A stretch of DNA of 53,417 bases from Planctomycetota bacterium (lineage in GTDB: Bacteria > Planctomycetota > Planctomycetia > Planctomycetales > Planctomycetaceae), in assembly GCA_027623235.1 (NCBI GenBank), contig JAQBVJ010000041.1, positions 1-53,417 of the forward strand, read 5' to 3'. Shown piece by piece: positions 16,184 to 23,247 of the stretch (position 1 is its first letter; the number at the start of each line of letters is the position of its first letter). The notes beneath the pieces were generated by a model. The model was not told where the DNA came from, did not search any database, and saw only the letters and a program-made list of their open reading frames with translations. Position numbers and translations under genes: made by a program.

Positions 16184-17347
16184 ATGAATCAGAATCGGAT
16201 TCCAGTTGCGGGCCCGTCGATCACTCAGCGGGAAATTGACTACGTCACGGACGCGGTCACCACCTGCTGGTACGGTGAGGCGAATAAATATCACGCGAAG
16301 TTCGAGCAGGCGTTTGCCGAGTACATCGGCGTCCGTCACGCCGTATCGCTGCCGTCGTGTACATCGGCGATCCATCTCTCGCTGGCAGCACTGGGTGTCG
16401 GACCGGGCGACGAGGTCATCGTTCCAGACGTGACATGGATCGCATCCGCCGCGCCGATCAGTTACGTCGGCGCGACGGCCGTTTTCGCGGACATTGACGA
16501 GCGATCGTGGTGCCTCTCGCCGCAGTCGTTCGAGACGTGCATCACAAAAAACACGAAGGCGGTCATCGTCGTCGACCTGTACGGCAGCATGCCGGAGATG
16601 GCTCGCATTCGTGAGATCGCCGCCCGGCATGGCATCGCCGTTGTCGAAGATGCGGCCGAGGCGTTTGGTTCGCAGATCGGCGACAGAATGGCCGGCAGTT
16701 TCGGTGACACGGGGGTCTTCAGTTTTCACGGGTCAAAGACGATGACGACCGGCGAGGGCGGAATGCTGGTCACCGATCGCGACGACCTGTTCGAGCGGGC
16801 GTGCTTCCTGCGCGATCACGGCCGCGTGCCAGGCGATGTGAATTTCTTCAACCACGAGGTAGCGTTCAAATACAAAATGAGCAGCATGCAGGCGGCTCTC
16901 GGGCTGGCTCAGGTTGAGCGGGCTGAGGAACTGGTCGGCCGCAAGCGAGAGATCTTCTCGTGGTACGAGGCATCGCTCGCGGCACTGCCAGGCGTGTCGC
17001 TCAATGCGACGCTGCCGGGTACGACGAATTCCTACTGGATGTCGACGATTGTGCTCGACTCGTCGATCGGTCTCGACAAGGTTGAGTTCGGTCGAGCGCT
17101 GGCCGCGAGAGGCGTCGACACAAGGCCGTTTTTCCATCCGCTCAGTTCCATTCCAGCCTATCAGCACGACGCCGAGGCGGCGAAAGCGCGCACGCGGAAT
17201 GTTGCTTCGTACCAGCTCAGTCCGTGCGGAGTGAATCTGCCGTGCGGGTTGAGCCTGACTCGCGAGCAGGCGGATTTTGTCTGTGATCAGGTTCGAGCCG
17301 TGCTCGCAGAGTGCGGAATCAGCGCGGCTGTTTCTGAAGCGGCGTGA
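16184..17347 (+). CDS. DegT/DnrJ/EryC1/StrS sugar aminotransferase
   Basis: 387 residues, PLP-dependent fold type I. It begins IPVAGPSITQREIDYV and has SCTSAIHLSLAALG. The PLP contacts are in VVEDAAEAFGS, and the Schiff-base Lys185 lies in FSFHGSKTMTTGEGGMLVT. It probably aminates a CDP-4-keto-6-deoxysugar (PseC/PglE-like reaction), with glutamate as amino donor. The ATG at 16184 is preferred, with GAGGGG at 16173-16178; two GTG codons precede it in frame. Confidence 0.92.
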   Translation: MNQNRIPVAGPSITQREIDYVTDAVTTCWYGEANKYHAKFEQAFAEYIGVRHAVSLPSCTSAIHLSLAALGVGPGDEVIVPDVTWIASAAPISYVGATAVFADIDERSWCLSPQSFETCITKNTKAVIVVDLYGSMPEMARIREIAARHGIAVVEDAAEAFGSQIGDRMAGSFGDTGVFSFHGSKTMTTGEGGMLVTDRDDLFERACFLRDHGRVPGDVNFFNHEVAFKYKMSSMQAALGLAQVERAEELVGRKREIFSWYEASLAALPGVSLNATLPGTTNSYWMSTIVLDSSIGLDKVEFGRALAARGVDTRPFFHPLSSIPAYQHDAEAAKARTRNVASYQLSPCGVNLPCGLSLTREQADFVCDQVRAVLAECGISAAVSEAA

Positions 17348-17380
17348 GACTGGATAATTAGTTCTCTTAAGGATGCTGGC

Positions 17381-18442
17381 ATGTCGGACAATCTCCATGA
17401 CAGGCTGACCCTGGTCATTCCAACTCACAATCGGCCGGCGTTTCTGCGCCGCTTGTTTGTTTATCTGGCACAGGTTCGGGACGGCAGTCAGATTCAGATC
17501 GTCGATTCCAGTGCGCCGCAGGCTCGCGCACAGAACGAGGACATGGTGCGCGAGTTTTCCTCGAAGCTGCGTATCCGCTACCGCCACATCGACGCCGGCA
17601 TGATCTCCAAATGTCGAACGATCATGGAAGAAGACGTCACGACTCCGTTCTGCGTGTTCTGCGCGGACGACGATTTCCTCATGCCGGACGCGGTTCTGGG
17701 ATCACTGGAGTTTCTGGAACGCTCGCCGGACTACTCATGTGCCCAGGGGATCATGGTCAGCCTCTGCACCGGCAAAGACAACAAGTGCTACGCGCTGCCT
17801 TGTTACAGCCTGAAGAATGACAGTGCCGTTCGGCGGTTTCGTCGGCTCGCCGGCAACTGGTATTCGACATTCTATTCCGTGTACCGGACTCCGTTGTTGA
17901 CGCGCGCCTGGCAGGTGACCGATGAGAATTCTGACGACAGGCGAGCCCGAATCTTTCCGGAGATTCTGCTGTCTCAGCTGAGTGTCACGCAGGGAAAAGT
18001 GAAATACCTGCCCGGGATCTACAATCTGCGCGAGGAGCACACTCTCAACGAGAGTGCTGTGACGCCGGAGATTGCCGACGAAGAACACTGCGTCGAGCTT
18101 TACAACCAGTTCCGCGAAGTCATGGCGAGCGAGCTGGCCGAGTCGTCCGGGGCGACGCTGGATCACGCCAGAGCGATCGTGGATTCGTGCTACGGCTACC
18201 TTCGCGACGGCGGAGCAAAGCGGTCTCGCAAGAAACGCACGGCGAAATTCAAGATCCGCCGGGAGATCGTTCGCCACTTTCGCCGTCTGATGGACGCTCT
18301 CCGCGGCGACAGAGTCCTGCAACGTCGGCGAATCAGCATGTCGGATTCCGCGTGCAGCAGCGAAGCCTGCCAACTGGCCTTTGAGCTGATGTTGAAATAT
18401 CCGCACGGGATCGAACGCGAATCCGCAGCGAAGGCCGCATAG
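17381..18442 (+). CDS. Glycosyltransferase, TIGR00180-type GT-A fold (copy 2)
   Basis: 353 residues, colinear with the copy at 14426. It starts LTLVIPTHNRPAFLRRLF, has CADDDFLMPDAV as metal-binding motif, then SCAQG, DNKCYALPCYS, GNWYSTFYSVYRT, ARIFPEILLSQ and YNLREEHTLNES, with a basic C-terminus. The two copies bracket the acetyltransferase and aminotransferase genes and probably add sugars at successive positions. Its GC content matches the cluster average (33 of 60 in 17581-17640), unlike copy 1. AAGGA lies about 8 bases before the ATG. Confidence 0.88.
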   Translation: MSDNLHDRLTLVIPTHNRPAFLRRLFVYLAQVRDGSQIQIVDSSAPQARAQNEDMVREFSSKLRIRYRHIDAGMISKCRTIMEEDVTTPFCVFCADDDFLMPDAVLGSLEFLERSPDYSCAQGIMVSLCTGKDNKCYALPCYSLKNDSAVRRFRRLAGNWYSTFYSVYRTPLLTRAWQVTDENSDDRRARIFPEILLSQLSVTQGKVKYLPGIYNLREEHTLNESAVTPEIADEEHCVELYNQFREVMASELAESSGATLDHARAIVDSCYGYLRDGGAKRSRKKRTAKFKIRREIVRHFRRLMDALRGDRVLQRRRISMSDSACSSEACQLAFELMLKYPHGIERESAAKAA

Positions 18443-18467
18443 CGGCCAGTTCGGGACTCGGATCGCG

Positions 18468-18495
18468 TCGGCTCGGCAGGAGCCTCGCCTCCCGT
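18468..18495. repeat. Single arm of repeat family D
   Basis: TCGGCTCGGCAGGAGCCTCG matches the right arm of the palindrome at 4966-4993. No matching left arm is present. It lies between the convergent glycosyltransferase and tupC genes. Confidence 0.65.
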
Positions 18496-18524
18496 AACCA
18501 GCTCCCTGGCCTTGGTGTGCGTGC

Positions 18525-19148
18525 TCAGTCAAGCGGGAGTTCGACGGATTTCTCGACGAAGCCGGACGGCAACGGTGTCGGCGATGCGATCAGAATTGTT
18601 GAGTCGGGCAGCGCGGCGAGTGCCTGCCGGACGCAGTCGATCCCGGCCGCATCGAGCTCGGCCAGCGGCTCATCGAGCAGCAGCAGTTGCGGCTTCAGCA
18701 CGCACGCGCGAGCGACCGCCACTCGACGAGCCTCGCCGCCGGAAAGGCCGTTGACCTGCCGGTCTGCCAGTGCGGCGATCCCGAATCGTTTCAGCCAGTC
18801 CAGCGCGAGAGTACGTCGATCGGAGCGCGAAACGGATCTCGCTGCCAGCCCGTATTCGACGTTGCTCAAGACTGTGCCGCGGAAGAGAAACGGAGACTGG
18901 TGAACGAAAACGGTCTCGTTGCGCGGCGAGGTGATGCGGCAATCTCCGGCGAAGTCCGGTTCGAAGCCGGCCATCACGCGGAGCAGCGTCGACTTGCCGC
19001 TTCCGTTCGGACCGACGATTCCAAGTCGTTCGCCGCGCATCGCGGTGACTGCGGACGCACGGCAGATTGTGTGCTCGCCTTTCGTGACCGTCAGATTTGT
19101 GATCTGAATCACGGCACGATCTGCGGGAGTTGCGGTTGCGATGCTCAC
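18525..19148 (-). CDS. tupC: Tungstate ABC transporter, ATP-binding protein
   Basis: 207 residues. Walker A is GPNGSGKST, the Q-loop region is VFVHQSPFLFRG, the ABC signature is LSGGEARRVAVARA, and Walker B is LLLLDEPLAELD. It is short for an importer ATPase and lacks a TOBE or regulatory tail, as in TupC. The start is GTG at 19148, overlapping the tupB stop by four bases (GTGA), so translation is probably coupled. It energises tungstate import for tungsto- or molybdoenzymes. Confidence 0.88.
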   Translation of the reverse strand: MSIATATPADRAVIQITNLTVTKGEHTICRASAVTAMRGERLGIVGPNGSGKSTLLRVMAGFEPDFAGDCRITSPRNETVFVHQSPFLFRGTVLSNVEYGLAARSVSRSDRRTLALDWLKRFGIAALADRQVNGLSGGEARRVAVARACVLKPQLLLLDEPLAELDAAGIDCVRQALAALPDSTILIASPTPLPSGFVEKSVELPLD

Positions 19149-19843
19149 GATGACTTCTCGCGTTCAGAGCGGTCGAACATCGCGATGGCCAGCGCGAGCA
19201 GCAGCGCGATCAGCAGGAGAATCAGGCTCATCGCCACTCCACGTGCGAACTCTCCGCGAGAAGTTTCGAGGGCAGTGGCAGTCGTTAACGTGCGAGTGCG
19301 GCCGGGCATGTTGCCTCCGACCATCATCGCGATCCCGAGCTCCGTGAAGCATCGTGAAAACGCCGTCAAGACGGCCAGCCCCAGAGCCAGGCGGGTTTCA
19401 CGCAGGCAGGTGATTGTCCTTTGGACGGGGCCAGCTCCGAGGGTTCGTGCGGTTTCGACGACACGCGGGTCAAGCCGCTGGAACGCGCCGTGCGAAAGGG
19501 TTGTCACGATCGGCAGTGCGAGAAAGAACTCGCCAATGACGATGGCCCATGTCGTATACAGAAGCTCCAGACTGCCGAACGGGCCTCGCCGGGAAAGCAT
19601 ACCGAAGCAAAGTAATCCAATCAGGACGGTCGGAACCGACATCCCGACCCGGGACAGGACGATCATCGATCGTCGGCCGGGAAACGTCTTTCGGGACAGT
19701 AGCAGGCCGAGTTCAATGCCGATCAGGGATGCCAGACTCACGGCGAGTGCCGAGACCCACAGACTGCGTATGGCCGCGTCGATGACGGACGAGTCACGCT
19801 GCAGAAGCAGCTGCAGCGCTTCGCTGATGCCGTCGCGGATCAC
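19145..19843 (-). CDS. tupB: Tungstate ABC transporter, permease
   Basis: 232 residues with about five or six hydrophobic helices. The EAA-type loop is VETARTLGAGPVQRT, followed by LAVLTAFSRCFTELGIAMMVGGN, a stretch characteristic of TupB/WtpB permeases. The GTG start at 19843 overlaps the tupA stop in a GTGA. It forms the inner-membrane channel of the tupABC system. Confidence 0.9.
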   Translation of the reverse strand: MIRDGISEALQLLLQRDSSVIDAAIRSLWVSALAVSLASLIGIELGLLLSRKTFPGRRSMIVLSRVGMSVPTVLIGLLCFGMLSRRGPFGSLELLYTTWAIVIGEFFLALPIVTTLSHGAFQRLDPRVVETARTLGAGPVQRTITCLRETRLALGLAVLTAFSRCFTELGIAMMVGGNMPGRTRTLTTATALETSRGEFARGVAMSLILLLIALLLALAIAMFDRSEREKSS

Positions 19844-20760
19844 TCAACGATCTCCGCGTTCAACCGGTCGGCGTGAAACAGTTTCTGGCCATTGACTTTG
19901 TAACCGTCGATCAGTTTCTGAGCCTCATCGGAAATCAGAAAGTCGACGAACGCGGCGGCCAGCTTTGAGTTGATGGCTTTGCTTTTCTTTGGGTTGATGA
20001 CGATGGCCGAGTACGGATTCAGCAGGTCCGGGCCTTCCGTCACGATCGGAACCAGTTCGAGTTTCTCTTTCTGCTTCAGCCAGGTTCCCTGGTCGACCAG
20101 CGTGTAGGCCTGCATTTCGTCGGCCATGACCAGAGTCGGTCCCATTCCCTGTCCGGTCTCCAGGTACTCTTTTCCGTCCGGCTTGCCGCCCGCGAGTTCC
20201 CACAGAGCCAGCTCTCGCATGTGAGTTCCGCTGTCGTCTCCCCGTGACAGAAACTTGTGCCCCTGATCTTTGATCTTCTTCAGGCAAGGTGTGAGTTCTG
20301 AACCGACCACATCGGCCGGATCGGCGGCAGGCCCCACAATTAAGAACGAATTGTGCATGACTGCTTCGTGCCGAATACCGTGCCCGGCCTTCATGAAGGC
20401 CTCCGCGGCAGACGGGGCGTGGATCACGAGCACGTCGACATCACCCGCCTCACCGAGCCTTAAAGCGGATCCCGTTCCGACGGCAATCAGGTAAACACGG
20501 CAGTTGTGTGACTTTTCGAAGACAGGCAGCAGGACCTCGAACAGACCGGAATCGCGAGTGCTTGTTGTCGAGGCAAGTCGGATGACAGAACTGCTGGTTG
20601 AATCTGCCGCAGTTTCGCCGCCGGCGGCCGGGAGTTCCTGCGGAGTCGAACTGGCATCCGGATCCGGGCCACATCCTGCCGACAGAAAAAGAAGAGCCGA
20701 CAGGAAAAGAAGAGCTGTGACGATTGTCAGTCGGGAGACATTGGCAAAGTGCGCTGCCAT
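19840..20760 (-). CDS. tupA: Tungstate-binding lipoprotein of the ABC transporter
   Basis: 306 residues. A lipoprotein signal ends LFLSAGC with Cys30 as lipidation site. The mature N-terminus contains LASTTSTRDSGLFEVLLP, the TupA oxyanion-binding signature (TTSTxDSGL). Further conserved stretches are GTGSALRLGEAGDVDVLVIHAP and RGDDSGTH. It captures tungstate in the periplasm for TupBC. First gene of the operon; the 125 bases upstream contain no clear regulatory motif. Confidence 0.93.
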   Translation of the reverse strand: MAAHFANVSRLTIVTALLFLSALLFLSAGCGPDPDASSTPQELPAAGGETAADSTSSSVIRLASTTSTRDSGLFEVLLPVFEKSHNCRVYLIAVGTGSALRLGEAGDVDVLVIHAPSAAEAFMKAGHGIRHEAVMHNSFLIVGPAADPADVVGSELTPCLKKIKDQGHKFLSRGDDSGTHMRELALWELAGGKPDGKEYLETGQGMGPTLVMADEMQAYTLVDQGTWLKQKEKLELVPIVTEGPDLLNPYSAIVINPKKSKAINSKLAAAFVDFLISDEAQKLIDGYKVNGQKLFHADRLNAEIVE

Positions 20761-20885
20761 CGTTTCGTCCTGCTGTGGAAAGTTGATTTCGGAAGGTCAA
20801 GTGAAGCGAGCCACGTCGAGCGGCACTCTCGCAAAGACCTTGAACGATAGCGACGACCCAGGCCGGTCGACAGAGATCGACACAC

Positions 20886-21815
20886 TCAGCTTTCGGACGA
20901 CGACTCCTGATCCTGGCCTCGCCAGGTCATCGCGCGTTCAATCGGCTCAATTCGCAGAACCACCATTCCGTCCCGGAAAATCCGAACGGTGCCGGTTGAT
21001 TCTGACACGGCAATTGCGATCGCACTGGTCGTTTTGGAAATCGCAGCGGCAGCCCAGTGACGGGCACCGAGGCCTTTTGAAAGGGTCAATCCCTGCGCCG
21101 GAGCATCGAGGATTCGCCCGGCCGCTTCACAGTGGCCGTCGGAAGAGATGACGAACGCTCCGTCAATCTGTGCGAGCTCTTTGACGCTCTCCCGAACTCG
21201 CGCTGACCGCAGTGAACGTTCTTTTTTCGGGTAACCCTTGAACGGGTCGTGAATCTGTTCGTGCGACTGGGCGAGCACTTTGCGGTGGTTGCCGACGACG
21301 AACAGGGCTCCGACAGCTTTCCCTTCGCGACCCTCCTTGCCGATGTCGACAGCAAGATTGACGACGAGCTGCAGCGTGTCCAGCGGGACTGTCGTCTCCA
21401 GTCGCTGCAAATCCCGTGAGGTCAGCCGTGTCAGGTGTTCCGCCAGCGGTATGATGCTGATCGAGTCGATCTGCTGATGCTCGAACGCTGCGTAGAGAGC
21501 GATGATGGTGTCGCCCGTCTTCAACAGTTCATCGGCGAGCGCTTCCAGCAACCCCTGAACGAGCTGCATCTGTCGTGTTTCGGGTTCTTCCAGCAGTGCG
21601 ACGCGGTTCACGTCGTCCTTCTTTGCCGCTTCAATCACGTCTTCCACATCGGAAGCGACGATGAGCGGCACGTCTCCCAGCGTTTTCTGAATCTCCGCGA
21701 AGTTGTAGGACAGCTCGGCCAGCAGGACGACGGCGGACGCTTTCTGCTGTTCGGCAAGGGCACGAGCTGATTCGACAAGGACTTCTGCGTTCTTGTTGAG
21801 CTGGTGGCGTGCCAC
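20886..21815 (-). CDS. Diadenylate cyclase, DacZ-like (PK_C-like domain plus DAC domain)
   Basis: Makes cyclic di-AMP from two ATP. About 309 residues from a GTG at 21815. Residues 1-130 resemble the pyruvate-kinase C-terminal domain (ASAVVLLAELSYNF...GDVPLIVASD...LLKTGDTIIALYA), as in archaeal DacZ. Residues 150-290 are the DAC domain, with DGA at 218-220 and GARHW at 250-254, then AIAVSESTGTVRIFRDG. The usual RHR motif is RHW here, so activity may differ. No membrane helices or DNA-binding domain, so it is neither CdaA nor DisA. No good ribosome binding site is visible, and the start is uncertain because the frame stays open upstream. Divergent from ygfZ. Confidence 0.82.
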   Translation of the reverse strand: MARHQLNKNAEVLVESARALAEQQKASAVVLLAELSYNFAEIQKTLGDVPLIVASDVEDVIEAAKKDDVNRVALLEEPETRQMQLVQGLLEALADELLKTGDTIIALYAAFEHQQIDSISIIPLAEHLTRLTSRDLQRLETTVPLDTLQLVVNLAVDIGKEGREGKAVGALFVVGNHRKVLAQSHEQIHDPFKGYPKKERSLRSARVRESVKELAQIDGAFVISSDGHCEAAGRILDAPAQGLTLSKGLGARHWAAAAISKTTSAIAIAVSESTGTVRIFRDGMVVLRIEPIERAMTWRGQDQESSSES

Positions 21816-21945
21816 AGGCGGTGCTTTCTGTGGATGAAGTCTGGAAGGGAAGCGGGCGGAGTCTAGGCAAAGATTCCGTTTGATCAAGGACCGCTGGAGT
21901 GAATCGAACGAAGTGATCGTTACGATTGGCGTCGGGCCGACGATC

Positions 21946-21987
21946 GGAGGCGGGGCTCGCTTCGCTTGGCCAACCCCGCGTATTCTG
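21946..21987. repeat. Partial palindrome in the dacZ-like/ygfZ divergent gap
   Basis: CGGGGCTCGCTTCGCTTGGC followed by CAACCCCG resembles the hairpin of repeat family F (26307-26333). The copy is degenerate and lies within the shared promoter region. Confidence 0.4.
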
Positions 21988-22053
21988 CGGCACAATTGAC
22001 GGTCGCTCTGCCGCGATCCATTGCGGCGTGACAATCACCAATCAGGATTTTCG

Positions 22054-23070
22054 ATGCTCGATTCCTCGTACGGTCCCTCATCCGAACCACCTGCCGGCTA
22101 CGTTCCGGCAAGAGAGGGGGCTGCCGTTTTTGACCTCTCCGCCCGTACCAGGCTCGTCATGACCGGCTCGGACCGGCGGAGCTTTCTGCACAATTTCTGT
22201 ACGAATGAAATCCGTGGCCTGGCCGACGGAGCCTCGTGCGAGGCTTTTCTGCTCAATGTGAAAGGCCGGATCCTCGGGCACATTTTTGTTTCGGCTGAGG
22301 AAGATCGATTGTCGATCGGATCGGTGCCAGGTCAGGGGCCGGCCTTGATCGAGCACCTGGAGAAATACCATCTGGTTGAGGATTTTCAGTTGACTGACTG
22401 TTCGGGCGAGACCTGCGAGTTCCTGGTCACCGGTCCGGCGTCCGTCGAGTTGCTCGCTGAGGCCGGCTTTGATGTCAGCGATCTGGGAGTTTTTCAAAAC
22501 CGGCGCGTTGCGACGCCGGGCGACGAATCGTTGAGCGATATTCTGGTTCAGCGATTCGACATGCTTTGCGATCCGGGTTTCCTGCTGACGATGAATGGGA
22601 CCGGCGAATCGCTGGTGAGTCGACTGGGAGCGGCCGGGATCTCTGCGGGAACTCAAGTTGCGTTTGAGGCGCTACGCGTCGAAGCGGGCTTTCCGGTTTA
22701 CGGCATCGATCTTTCCGTCGACAACCTGGCGCAGGAAGCGTGCCGCACGGTCGCGGCAATTTCATTCACGAAGGGCTGCTATCTCGGGCAGGAACCGGTC
22801 GCCCGCATACACGCTCTGGGACACGTCAATCGCGAACTGCGAGTGCTGGAAATTCGCGGTGAGGAAACTCCCGCCGTCGGAACGGCGCTACTTCGACCTG
22901 ACAACCTGGAGAAGGAAATCGGACAACTTTCCTCGGTGAGCTGGTCCTGGCAGCGCGGTTGCGCGGTCGGCATCGCGCTCGTCCGAAGCCAGTTCGCGAG
23001 CTCCGGGACCGAACTGCCGATTGCGGTCTGCTCGTCTCGGGCGGTCGTCGTGAAAACATCCGGGTTGTAA
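22054..23070 (+). CDS. ygfZ: YgfZ/GcvT-family folate-binding protein
   Basis: 338 residues with the aminomethyltransferase fold. The N-terminal part has RSFLHNFCTNEIRGLADG, typical of both GcvT and YgfZ. The YgfZ signature KGCYLGQEPVARI begins at Lys240, with the conserved Cys242. No other glycine-cleavage genes are nearby. YgfZ proteins use tetrahydrofolate to support Fe-S cluster enzymes such as MiaB. The ATG at 22054 is chosen over 22021 because family members start close to this point. Confidence 0.88.
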   Translation: MLDSSYGPSSEPPAGYVPAREGAAVFDLSARTRLVMTGSDRRSFLHNFCTNEIRGLADGASCEAFLLNVKGRILGHIFVSAEEDRLSIGSVPGQGPALIEHLEKYHLVEDFQLTDCSGETCEFLVTGPASVELLAEAGFDVSDLGVFQNRRVATPGDESLSDILVQRFDMLCDPGFLLTMNGTGESLVSRLGAAGISAGTQVAFEALRVEAGFPVYGIDLSVDNLAQEACRTVAAISFTKGCYLGQEPVARIHALGHVNRELRVLEIRGEETPAVGTALLRPDNLEKEIGQLSSVSWSWQRGCAVGIALVRSQFASSGTELPIAVCSSRAVVVKTSGL

Positions 23071-23247
23071 CGGCAAGGCCTCGCCCAATGGGACGCTACG
23101 TCGCGCGGATGTCTGGCGAGGTGCTCAAATCTTTCCGATTCCAGTGCACGCCGCCCGTGTGATGTGCAAAAATGGACGCCTCAATTTCAGCTGGTGAGCG
23201 ATGCTCGCTGGAACCATCCCCCAATCAAAACTGCGAGTACAGATTTC

